Below, in pieces: positions 1 to 6,222 of a stretch of 8,577 nucleotides of DNA; within the stretch, counting starts at the first letter, position 1, and every line of letters begins with the position of its first letter. The DNA comes from JBPOIS01 sp052034295. Its GTDB lineage: Bacteria > Pseudomonadota > Gammaproteobacteria > Pseudomonadales > Moraxellaceae. The notes under the pieces were generated by a model. That model was not told the origin of the DNA. It worked only from the letters and a program-made list of their open reading frames with translations, and searched no databases. Position numbers and translations under genes: made by a program. The DNA is taken from the NCBI GenBank assembly GCA_052034295.1, contig JBPOIS010000084.1, positions 1-8,577 of the forward strand, in the 5' to 3' direction.

Positions 1-893
1 AAAAACTCAATCAGCGCTTTTTGGGCGTGCAGGCGGTTTTCGGCCTCATCCCAGACCACCGAACGCGGGTCGTCCAGCAGGTCATCGGAGATTTCCTCCC
101 CCCGGTGTGCGGGCAGGCAATGCATGAACAGCACGTCCTCAGCCGCAGCATCCAGCAGGCGCGGCGTGATCTGATAGGGGGCAAAGCGGCGCTTGCGGGT
201 GTTTTGCTCGTTTTCCTGGCCCATGCTGGCCCACACATCGGTGGTCACCAGTGACGCGCCCTCGACTGCTTCTTCGCTGGTCTTGAACTGGGTGGTGCAG
301 TGGGCGTATTGCTCCAGCAGCGCAGGGTCTGGCTCGAAGCCATACGGCGAGGCAATGTTCAGGTGAAAGCCGAGCTGGTGGGCGGCGTGGATATAGCTGT
401 GGCACATGTTGTTGCCGTCTCCCACCCAGGCTACGGTCTTGCCGCGGATGCTGCCGCGCTGTTCCACAAAGGTCTGCAGGTCCGCCAGCAACTGGCAGGG
501 GTGGTGCAGGTCGGTCAGGCCATTGATCACCGGCACCTGCGAGTATTCGGCAAAGCGCTCCACCGTGCTGTGGGCAAAGGTGCGGATCATCACGATGTCA
601 CAGATCCGCGAAATCACCCGCGCCGAGTCCTCAATCGGCTCGCCACGGCCCAACTGGGTGTCGCGCGGTGACAAAAAGATCGCCCCACCACCAAACTGGA
701 TCATGCCAGTCTCAAAGGAGATGCGTGTGCGGGTGCTGGATTTTTCAAAGATCATCGCCATGACCCGGCCCGGCAGCGGCTGATAGCGCTCACCGGATTT
801 CTGCAGGGCCTTGAGGGTGATGGCACGCTGCAACAGGCCTTCCAGCTCGGTTGGACTCACATCCAGCAAGGTCAGAAAGTGCCGTACCGCCAT
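1..893 (-). CDS. argF: Ornithine carbamoyltransferase, anabolic (C-terminus cut by window edge)
   Basis: Transfers the carbamoyl group of carbamoyl phosphate to ornithine to give citrulline, a cytosolic step of arginine biosynthesis. I read 297 codons from the ATG at 893-891 to the left edge; family members are about 300-310 residues, so only a few C-terminal residues are missing. Family motifs are all present: the carbamoyl-phosphate loop STRTR (residues 53-57), HPCQ (131-134), the ornithine-binding region DVW..SMG (219-225) and HCLP (258-261) with the active-site cysteine. The start matches the usual family N-terminus (xxRHFLxLLD), and a G-run about 8 nt upstream can serve as ribosome binding site. 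It lies 152 bp downstream of the TolC-like gene on the same strand but has its own likely -10 element, so it is probably a separate unit. Nothing looks broken. The protein resembles the anabolic ArgF type more than the catabolic ArcB type, and no arc genes are nearby. Confidence 0.97.
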   Translation of the reverse strand, partial: MAVRHFLTLLDVSPTELEGLLQRAITLKALQKSGERYQPLPGRVMAMIFEKSSTRTRISFETGMIQFGGGAIFLSPRDTQLGRGEPIEDSARVISRICDIVMIRTFAHSTVERFAEYSQVPVINGLTDLHHPCQLLADLQTFVEQRGSIRGKTVAWVGDGNNMCHSYIHAAHQLGFHLNIASPYGFEPDPALLEQYAHCTTQFKTSEEAVEGASLVTTDVWASMGQENEQNTRKRRFAPYQITPRLLDAAAEDVLFMHCLPAHRGEEISDDLLDDPRSVVWDEAENRLHAQKALIEF

Positions 894-1045
894 CGTCTAC
901 CCCCAAAAAATCCAGCTTCACCGGGCGCGGGACCATCCCGCAGCCCCCTTGAAAAGCGAACCAGTATACAGGAATTTTTGGCCATGCCGATGGGCGGCCG
1001 GTGGTTTGCTGGCTTTTTGGCAGCGCCGTGCGGCAGACCGGTCCG
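894..1045 (-). promoter_or_regulatory. argF leader and putative promoter
   Basis: This gene-free spacer separates the TolC-like gene from argF. On the minus strand it holds TATACT at 968-963, a 5/6 match to a sigma-70 -10 box, but no convincing -35. A start near 956 would give a leader of about 60 nt. That leader contains a compact hairpin at 941-927 (six-base GCGGGA/TCCCGC arms, three-base loop), followed 16 nt later by six T just before the argF start. I see no clear ArgR box and no convincing intrinsic terminator for the upstream gene. Confidence 0.4.
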
Positions 1046-2308
1046 TCAGGGGCCGACCTGCTCCAGCTGGCCCATGTCGGCCAGGATCTGATAATGCAGC
1101 ACCGTCTGTTCCTGCTGGTTCAGCACGATCTGGGTGCGGGTTTCCAGCAGGTCACGCTGGGCGGTCAACAAATCAAACGTGGTGCGGGTCCCCAGCTCCA
1201 GTTCCTTGCGGATGGTGTCCAGCGCCAGCTGTGCCGCCTGTTCGGCCTGCTGCAGTGCCGGGGCCTGGGCCTGACTGGCCTGCAGGCGGGCATAGTCCTC
1301 ACGCAGGCGCTGCTGCTGGGTTTCGCGGACGGCACGCACCTGTTCGCGGGCCTGCTCCACGGCCACGCGGGCCTGTTGCTGGTGGCTGTTGGCCAGTCCC
1401 CCATCGAGCAGCGGCCACGACGCCTGCAGGCTCACCCCGTAGCTGGTGATGCGGTCACGGGAAAAGTCACTGTCCTTCTGGCTCAGGCCATGACCATTGA
1501 ACAGCACCGACGGCATCAGCTCGCGCAGGCTGCCGGCGTAGCGGCGCTCAGCGGCCACCAGTGCCGAGCGGGCGGCTTCCAGTTCAGGGGATTTTTCCAG
1601 AAGCGCCATCGCGGCGGTCACGTCCGCCGGGATGCCGGGGCGGGGCAGTCGATCCGGGGGATTGACCGGGTCCACGCCGGTGAGGGCGCGGTATTGGGAT
1701 TCGCTGATGGCCAGATTGGCCTGGGCACGGTTCTGGGCCGCCAGCCCCAGCGCCTGCCGGGCCTGGGCCTGGGCCAGGTCGGTGCGGGTCACTTCACCGG
1801 CCTTCAGGCGCCGGGTGGCGTCGAACACGGCGCGGTCCAGCGCCTGCTGGGTGTCCTGTTCCAGCCGCAGCAGGGCGCGGTCACGGATCAGCGCACTGTG
1901 CACGTTGAGGGCACTCAGGCGAATCTGCTGGCGCATGGCGCTGGACTGCGATTCAGCCGCCGACACTGCAGCCTCGGCGGCTTCAATGCCGTATTGCTCG
2001 CGCCCAGCGGTGTAGATCGGCTTGGTCACCTGAAAACCGCTGGTCTGCAGGTAACGGCGACCGGCCTCCGGGAACAGCGCGCCCCTGGCGGTTTCCACCC
2101 GGCCTGCCCCCAGCTCGCCCTGTAGGCTGGCGCGCCACCCGGTTTGACGCTGGGCCTCGCTCAGCCCGGCCTGCTGTTGCTGGATGTTCAGGGCGGACAG
2201 CCGCGATTGCGCCTGATACGCCAGCGCCAGCTGGATGGTTTCTTCGAGGGTCTGGGCGTGGGCTAGTGCAGTGCAGGCACACAGGGCAAGGGGGAACAGA
2301 CGTTTCAT
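1046..2308 (-). CDS. TolC-family outer-membrane efflux channel
   Basis: Encodes a 420-residue outer-membrane efflux protein, the exit duct of a tripartite pump. The start at 2308 gives a clean Sec signal peptide (MKRLFPLALCACTALAHA, likely cut after residue 18) followed by LEETIQLAL, the usual opening helix of the family. Two homologous OEP-type halves can be seen, about residues 20-205 and 225-415, with long Gln/Ala-rich helices. Each half has its turn motif: PIYTAG (97-102) and PLLDGG (299-304). The C-terminal half carries the family pattern ELGTRTTFDLLTAQRDLL (371-388). No Cys follows the signal peptide in lipobox context, so it looks like a TolC-type channel rather than a lipidated OprM type. 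The ATG overlaps the TGA of the TetR gene (ATGA, 2308-2305), which suggests translational coupling. The divergent emrAB genes are the obvious partners. Starts further upstream lie inside the TetR gene and would destroy the signal peptide. Confidence 0.94.
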   Translation of the reverse strand: MKRLFPLALCACTALAHAQTLEETIQLALAYQAQSRLSALNIQQQQAGLSEAQRQTGWRASLQGELGAGRVETARGALFPEAGRRYLQTSGFQVTKPIYTAGREQYGIEAAEAAVSAAESQSSAMRQQIRLSALNVHSALIRDRALLRLEQDTQQALDRAVFDATRRLKAGEVTRTDLAQAQARQALGLAAQNRAQANLAISESQYRALTGVDPVNPPDRLPRPGIPADVTAAMALLEKSPELEAARSALVAAERRYAGSLRELMPSVLFNGHGLSQKDSDFSRDRITSYGVSLQASWPLLDGGLANSHQQQARVAVEQAREQVRAVRETQQQRLREDYARLQASQAQAPALQQAEQAAQLALDTIRKELELGTRTTFDLLTAQRDLLETRTQIVLNQQEQTVLHYQILADMGQLEQVGP

Positions 2309-2958
2309 GACGGATTCCGGTGCGCAGCCAAAAACAGCTGCACTTGGTGGGTTAAAAACGAGTGCCGTTGCAGGCCTTCTTCGAGCTGGGGCAGCCCATG
2401 CAGCTGGCGCCACTGCGGGTGCTTGAGGATGCCGGAAAAAAAGATCGCCGACTCCAGCGGGCGTGGACAGATGATCTGTCCCTGGGCATGGGCATCGGCC
2501 AGCAGGCGCGCAGTCATGCGGATCCCCCGGCCAAAACCGGCCTGATAGACCCGCTCAGCCAGTTCGGGGTCGCGCTGGCTCTCCTGCATGATCAGCCGGG
2601 TCAGGGCCACATGGTCCGGCTGGGCAAAAATCTCATACAGCCGCTCCACCAGCACCTGCAGCACGGTTTCGATGTGCTGCTCGCCCAGCGTGGTGGGCAC
2701 CTGCAACAGGTCAAAATAATGCTCGCAGCGGTACTCAATCAGCGCGATCAGCAGGCCCTGTTTGTTGCCAAAAAACCGGTAGATCGACGCCTTGGAGCCG
2801 CCGACCCGCGCCACCAGATCATCCAGACTCACGCCATCGAAACCCTGCTCCATGAACAGCTGACCCGCTGCCGCCAGCAGGGCCTGACGGCGTTTTTCGC
2901 CGCGTGCCGTACAGGGCTGGGTGGTCGCAGGAGCAGAAGGGCAGCCGGGTTCAGTCAT
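2305..2958 (-). CDS. TetR/AcrR-family transcriptional repressor, likely regulator of the adjacent efflux genes
   Basis: Encodes a 217-residue one-component regulator. The N-terminal DNA-binding domain spans about residues 22-70, with helix-turn-helix SLDDLVARVGGSKASIYRFFGNKQGLL around 44-70, the classic TetR family pattern (S-IY--F--K--L). The rest is an all-helical ligand-binding and dimerisation domain with a run of aromatic residues (YFDLL, FAQPDH, AIFFSGIL) that could line a hydrophobic drug pocket. I chose the ATG at 2958; the open frame continues to 3096, but that extension is Pro/Arg-rich, lacks family similarity and would overlap the promoter and operator. The ribosome binding site is weak. 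The gene is first in an apparent operon with the TolC-like gene (ATGA overlap) and divergent from emrAB. The palindrome at 3100-3118 is the natural operator, so it probably represses both arms and itself and is released by a pump substrate. The ligand cannot be read from sequence. Confidence 0.95.
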   Translation of the reverse strand: MTEPGCPSAPATTQPCTARGEKRRQALLAAAGQLFMEQGFDGVSLDDLVARVGGSKASIYRFFGNKQGLLIALIEYRCEHYFDLLQVPTTLGEQHIETVLQVLVERLYEIFAQPDHVALTRLIMQESQRDPELAERVYQAGFGRGIRMTARLLADAHAQGQIICPRPLESAIFFSGILKHPQWRQLHGLPQLEEGLQRHSFLTHQVQLFLAAHRNPS

Positions 2959-3067
2959 GCAGGTCGGTCCAGTCCGTGTGTCAGCAGGGTCAATCGAAAG
3001 TGCCTGGCGTTTCGGCCGGTCTGGCGGTTGCGGGGCAGGCCAGCCAGCACAGTCCGCACCTGCTGCA

Positions 3068-3096
3068 AAAATAATTGAACAGGGGACTTGTGGCAA
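3068..3096 (-). promoter_or_regulatory. Putative promoter of the tetR-tolC unit
   Basis: Read on the minus strand, TTGCCA at 3096-3091 (5/6 match to a -35 box) is followed after 17 bp by TATTTT at 3073-3068 (4/6 match to a -10 box). The -35 lies three bases from the palindrome at 3100-3118, so a bound repressor would interfere with polymerase. Transcription from here would give a leader of roughly 100 nt before the ATG at 2958. Confidence 0.4.
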
Positions 3097-3117
3097 AAGT
3101 GTACTGTACAGTACAGT
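3088..3117 (+). promoter_or_regulatory. Putative emrAB promoter overlapping the operator
   Basis: TTGTGG (3088-3093) and TACAGT (3112-3117) are separated by 18 bp. Both are partial sigma-70 matches, with the -10 at 4/6. The -10 lies inside the palindrome, so repressor and polymerase would exclude each other. The emrA ribosome binding site AAGGA (3148-3152) follows, 7 nt before the ATG at 3160. TTGAAC at 3075 is an alternative -35 but gives poor spacing. Confidence 0.35.
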
Positions 3118-3118
3118 A
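3100..3118. promoter_or_regulatory. Palindromic operator, probable TetR-family binding site
   Basis: Two perfect inverted repeats overlap here. One is an odd-centred 17-mer with 8-bp arms, TACTGTAC-A-GTACAGTA (3102-3118). The other is an even-centred 16-bp palindrome, TGTACTGTACAGTACA (3100-3115). Its place between divergent regulator and target genes, and its overlap with the likely emrA -10, are what is expected of a TetR-type operator. That this particular TetR protein binds it is inference. Confidence 0.75.
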
Positions 3119-3159
3119 AAACACTAGACCTGTGTAGCCGTTTTTTCAAGGACATCCTG

Positions 3160-4260
3160 ATGAGTGATGCCAACGCCCCCCTGCCTGAAGCCAGCGTGAC
3201 GCCTGCTGCCTCCACCGAACCTGCGGCCCCATCCTCCCGCAAGCTGCTGCCCAGACTGGTGCTGCTGGCCATGCTGGTGGCCCTGGTGGCCGGTGCGGCG
3301 TACTACTGGACGGTGTACCGGTTTTTTGAATCCACGGACAATGCCTACGTCAAGGCCGAAGTCACCTGGGTGATGCCCCGGGTCAGTGGCGAGGTCACCC
3401 GGCTGGATGTGCAGGCCAACCAGACCATCAAAGCCGGACAGGTGCTGATGCAGCTGGATGACCGCGACCTGCAGGCGCGCAGCCGTCAGGCCGAAGCCGT
3501 GGTGCAGATCAAGCAGGCTGCGCTGGGGGTCCAGAACCAGACCGAACTGGCCACACAGGCCGCCATTGCCGAAGCGCAGGCCAGTCTGGCCGCCGCCCGT
3601 GCCGAAGCCGACCGGCTGGCCAAGGAGCTGGCCCGCTACCAGAGCCTGCTCCGGGACGGTGTCACCACCCGGCAGCGCGTCGAGGCCGTGCAGGCCCAGT
3701 ACCTGACCGCGCAGGCGCAGGTGAACCGGGCCCAGTCCGGCATCGCCGCCGCGCAGGCCCAGTATCAGGCCCAGGTGGCGGCCCGGGGCCAGCTGCAGGC
3801 CGATCTGGACAGCGCCCGTGCCAATGTGGACCTGATCCAGGTGGATGCTGGATCTTCTGCGGTGGTGGCGCCGGTCTCCGGCACCGTGGGCAGCCTAGGG
3901 GTGCGTCTGGGCAGCCGGGTCACCCCCCAGACCCGCCTGCTGGCGATTGTGCCGATGGACACTGCCTACATCGAGGCCAATTTCAAGGAAACCCAGATTG
4001 CCAAAATGCGCGTGGGCCAGCAGGTGGAAATCCACCTCGACGCCTACCCGGATCAGGTTTTCCATGGCCGCATCAGCAGCTTTTCTCCCGCCTCGGGGGC
4101 AGAGTTTTCCCTGCTGCCGCCCGACAATGCCACCGGCAACTTCAACAAGGTGGTGCAGCGCCTGCCGGTGCGCATCAGCATTGATGACCTGAAAAACCGC
4201 CAGAGCCTGCGGCCAGGGCTGTCGGCCACCGTCCGGGTGGACCTGCGCAGCGGGGCCTGA
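3160..4260 (+). CDS. emrA: EmrA-type membrane-fusion (periplasmic adaptor) protein of a multidrug efflux pump
   Basis: Encodes 366 residues of the HlyD/EmrA adaptor family, which links an inner-membrane transporter to a TolC-type channel. A Pro/Ala-rich cytosolic tail (1-26) precedes one transmembrane helix (about 30-50, then WTVYRFFESTDNAYV, a family hallmark). The first lipoyl half follows (72-100, PRVSGEV..V..NQ.IKAGQVL..LD), then a long Ala/Gln-rich coiled-coil hairpin (about 104-228), the second lipoyl half (234-264, VAPVSGTVG) and the beta-barrel region (265 onward) with IEANFKETQ. The diagnostic EmrA block FSLLPPDNATGNFNKVVQRLPVRI lies at 317-339. The start at 3160 has a good ribosome binding site; an in-frame ATG at 3088 is rejected because it lies within the promoter/operator. 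The gene is complete and of normal length. It is followed after 91 bp by emrB, its transport partner. Confidence 0.96.
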   Translation: MSDANAPLPEASVTPAASTEPAAPSSRKLLPRLVLLAMLVALVAGAAYYWTVYRFFESTDNAYVKAEVTWVMPRVSGEVTRLDVQANQTIKAGQVLMQLDDRDLQARSRQAEAVVQIKQAALGVQNQTELATQAAIAEAQASLAAARAEADRLAKELARYQSLLRDGVTTRQRVEAVQAQYLTAQAQVNRAQSGIAAAQAQYQAQVAARGQLQADLDSARANVDLIQVDAGSSAVVAPVSGTVGSLGVRLGSRVTPQTRLLAIVPMDTAYIEANFKETQIAKMRVGQQVEIHLDAYPDQVFHGRISSFSPASGAEFSLLPPDNATGNFNKVVQRLPVRISIDDLKNRQSLRPGLSATVRVDLRSGA

Positions 4261-4272
4261 ACCAGGCAGGGG

Positions 4273-4308
4273 CAGCCGTGCAGGCCAGCAAAACCGCCTG
4301 TGCGGCTG
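4273..4308 (+). promoter_or_regulatory. Hairpin in the emrA-emrB spacer
   Basis: Arms 4273-4285 and 4296-4308 pair over 13 bp (11 Watson-Crick and two G-U pairs) around a 10-nt loop. An interrupted U-rich tail follows at 4311-4323. A second small hairpin (GCCCT/AGGGC, 4325-4339) sits just before the emrB ribosome binding site AGGA (4342-4345). It could be a leaky terminator/attenuator or an mRNA-stabilising element that sets the EmrA:EmrB ratio. A full terminator is unlikely because emrB has no visible promoter of its own. Confidence 0.5.
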
Positions 4309-4351
4309 TGTGTTTTGATTTTTGGCCCTCTGACAGGGCACAGGATGCACC

Positions 4352-5932
4352 ATGGCGACTGCAGCAGCACCAGCCCAGCACGCGGATTCCCTGCACATCA
4401 GCCCGGCGGTGGCGTGGGCGTTTTTTGGGGCAATGGTGTTTGGCAATTTCATGGCGATTCTGGACATCCAGATCGTGGCCAGTTCCATCAATGAAATCCA
4501 GGCCGGTCTGGGTGCCACCCAGTCCGAGGTGACCTGGGTGCAGACCGCCTACCTGATCGCGGAGGTGATTGCCATCCCGCTGTCGGGGTTCATGTCGCGG
4601 CTGCTGTCGACGCGGGTGTATTTTTCGCTGTGTGCGGTGGGGTTTGCGCTCAGCTCGCTGCTGTGCGGGCTGGCGTGGAACATCGAGTCGATGCTGGTGT
4701 TCCGGGCGATTCAGGGCTTTTTGGGCGGGGGCATGATCCCCACCACCATGGCGGCGTTGTTTGTGCTGTTTCCCGGCAACAAGCAGGCGATTCCGATGGT
4801 GCTGGTCGGCATGGTGTCGACGCTGGGTCCGGCGATTGGTCCGACGCTTGGCGGCTGGCTGACCAACAACCTGTCCTGGCACTGGATGTTTTTCATCAAT
4901 CTGGCCCCCGGCCTGCTCATCGCCGCGCAGGTGTACGCTGGTCCGGACATTGATCGTGCCGAGCCGGGCCTGTTTGACCGCATTGACTGGTGGGGCCTGC
5001 TGGGGATGGCGCTGTTTCTGGGCTGTCTGGAGTTCATCCTCGATGAGGGACCGCGCAACGACTGGTTTGCCGATCACGCCATTGTGCTGGGGGCGCTGGG
5101 GTGTGTGCTGGGGGCGGTGGTGTTTTTTTACCGCAGCTTAAGCTCGGATGATCCGCTGGTGGATTTGCGGGTGTTCGCCGACCGCAACTTCGCCACGTCG
5201 TCGGTCATGACCTTTGTCGTCGGCATGGTGCTGTATGGGATGGTGTACATCCTGCCAGTGTTCCTGGGGCAGGTGCGCGGCATGAACAGCAGCCAGATCG
5301 GTGAAGTCATGATGGTGCAGGGCATGGCCATGTTCCTGTTTGCCCCGGTGGTGGGGGCGGTGCTGCCGCGCTTTGATGCACGCAAGACCATTTTTATCGG
5401 CATGCTGCTGGCCGCATGGGGGATTTTTGCGGACAGTACCCTGACCCGCAGCACCGGCTATGACGAGCTGTTCTGGCCGCAGGTCATGCGCGGCATGGGG
5501 CTGATGATGTGTCTGGTGGTGATGAGCCAGCTGGCCATGGCCACGCTGCCGCTGGCGCGGATCAAGAGTGCCAGTGGGGTGTATAACCTGACCCGCAACA
5601 TCGGCGGGGCGATTGGTCTGGCCATCATCAACACCATCCTCGACCAGCAGCAGGCGCTGCACTACACCCAGCTGGCCAGCCAGATCGTGCCGGACCGGCT
5701 GGAGGTGGTGGATTACCTGAATGAACAGACCCGCCAGCTGGCCGCCACCTACGGCGACCGCGCCTATGGCGTGGCGCTGTCCAACCTGTACCGTGATGCC
5801 AAACTGGATGCGCTGGTGCTCAGCTTCAATGACCTGCTCAAAGGACTGGCGCTGCTGATGGTGATGGTGTCGCTGCTGGTGTGGACGCTGAAACGCCCCC
5901 CGGCCAACCGTGATGTCGGCCCGGCCCATTAG
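4352..5932 (+). CDS. emrB: EmrB-type DHA2-family (14-TMS) major facilitator drug:proton antiporter
   Basis: Encodes 526 residues, the usual length for EmrB/QacA-type transporters, which use the proton gradient to export hydrophobic compounds or fatty acids through EmrA and a TolC channel. Hydrophobic segments run throughout and fit 14 helices. MFS motifs can be placed: motif D1 LDIQIVASSI (37-46, with Gln at the usual Thr position), motif A remnant GFMSRLLSTR (79-88), motif B RAIQGFLGGGMIP (118-130) and the antiporter motif C GMVSTLGPAIGPTLGGWL (153-170). The stretch between the last two helices (about 430-490, DQQQALHY..LYRDAKLDAL) is the long periplasmic loop typical of the EmrB subgroup. 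The ATG at 4352 has AGGA 6 nt upstream. It is co-oriented with emrA across a 91-bp spacer that carries a hairpin. A long antisense frame covers part of it and is not believed. The substrate cannot be deduced. Confidence 0.96.
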   Translation: MATAAAPAQHADSLHISPAVAWAFFGAMVFGNFMAILDIQIVASSINEIQAGLGATQSEVTWVQTAYLIAEVIAIPLSGFMSRLLSTRVYFSLCAVGFALSSLLCGLAWNIESMLVFRAIQGFLGGGMIPTTMAALFVLFPGNKQAIPMVLVGMVSTLGPAIGPTLGGWLTNNLSWHWMFFINLAPGLLIAAQVYAGPDIDRAEPGLFDRIDWWGLLGMALFLGCLEFILDEGPRNDWFADHAIVLGALGCVLGAVVFFYRSLSSDDPLVDLRVFADRNFATSSVMTFVVGMVLYGMVYILPVFLGQVRGMNSSQIGEVMMVQGMAMFLFAPVVGAVLPRFDARKTIFIGMLLAAWGIFADSTLTRSTGYDELFWPQVMRGMGLMMCLVVMSQLAMATLPLARIKSASGVYNLTRNIGGAIGLAIINTILDQQQALHYTQLASQIVPDRLEVVDYLNEQTRQLAATYGDRAYGVALSNLYRDAKLDALVLSFNDLLKGLALLMVMVSLLVWTLKRPPANRDVGPAH

Positions 5933-5945
5933 CCGAAGGTTGACT

Positions 5946-5974
5946 GGGGCTGTGCGGGGAGGGACGGCTCTGGG
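5946..5974 (+). other. G-tract cluster, possible G-quadruplex
   Basis: Four runs of three or more G (5946-5949, 5956-5959, 5961-5963, 5972-5974) are separated by 6, 1 and 8 bases, starting 14 nt after the emrB stop. This is just outside the strict G3N1-7 rule and may simply reflect GC-rich DNA. Confidence 0.25.
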
Positions 5975-6135
5975 CTGTGTGCGCTGATACCACAATGGCC
6001 TGTGGGCCGCGCTGAGTCGGTTCGCAGCAAAGGGTGTGGGCTGCGTGGCGGTATTTCGGTTGCCCTGTCCCTGCCTATAGAAGCCGAGCGTGATGTGATT
6101 CTGGCCTTGATGTACAGTGTGGTGATTTTTTGATG

Positions 6136-6163
6136 CCGGGCCAGGGTCGGACAATCGGCCCGG
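6136..6163. repeat. Inverted repeat CCGGGCC/GGCCCGG upstream of the DUF389 gene
   Basis: Perfect 7-bp arms at 6136-6142 and 6157-6163 flank a 14-nt loop. A six-T run lies upstream (6125-6130) rather than downstream, so on neither strand does it form an ordinary intrinsic terminator. It would sit in the leader of the DUF389 transcript if the promoter lies near 6090-6118. Confidence 0.4.
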
Positions 6164-6222
6164 TGATTCAGTGCAGGGTGGAGGTGAGGTGATGTTAGGA
6201 TTCAACCCGTGTGGTGGGCTGC

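Larger units (their letters stand above)
5933..6222. other. Gene-free spacer between emrB and the DUF389 gene
   Basis: No credible reading frame lies here; the long minus-strand frame that crosses it is the shadow of emrB. The spacer holds a G-rich cluster directly after emrB (5946-5974), an inverted repeat at 6136-6163 and a possible weak -10 TACAGT at 6113-6118. I find no classic hairpin-plus-T-run terminator for emrAB. If transcription stops here it must use another mechanism, or it reads on into the DUF389 gene. Confidence 0.5.

Noticed and set aside
1001..2125. Plus-strand open frame of 374 codons opposite the TolC-like gene
   Set aside because: Antisense shadow of a well-supported gene in GC-rich DNA; its His/Gly/Gln/Leu-rich composition matches no family.
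2309..2413. 35-residue N-terminal extension of the TolC-like protein
   Set aside because: It would bury the signal peptide and lies within the TetR coding sequence.
2362..3078. Plus-strand open frame of 238 codons opposite the TetR gene
   Set aside because: Antisense to a clear TetR-family gene; the product has no family character.
2959..3096. 46-residue N-terminal extension of the TetR protein (start at 3096)
   Set aside because: It would put the start inside the promoter and next to the operator; the sequence is not TetR-like and the ATG at 2958 gives a normal-length protein.
3088..3159. 24-residue N-terminal extension of EmrA (start at 3088)
   Set aside because: It covers the promoter and operator palindrome, whereas the ATG at 3160 has a well-spaced AAGGA.
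4175..5077. Minus-strand open frame of 300 codons opposite emrA/emrB
   Set aside because: Arg/His/Gln-rich antisense shadow crossing a gene boundary; no domain recognisable.
6107..6135. TTGATG repeated 17 bp apart before the DUF389 gene, as a -35/-10 pair
   Set aside because: The second copy does not resemble a -10 box, and the spacing match alone is weak.
5138..6205. Minus-strand open frame of 355 codons across the end of emrB and the following spacer
   Set aside because: Mostly antisense to emrB, with a low-complexity His/Gln/Arg-rich product; GC-rich codon bias explains the missing stops.
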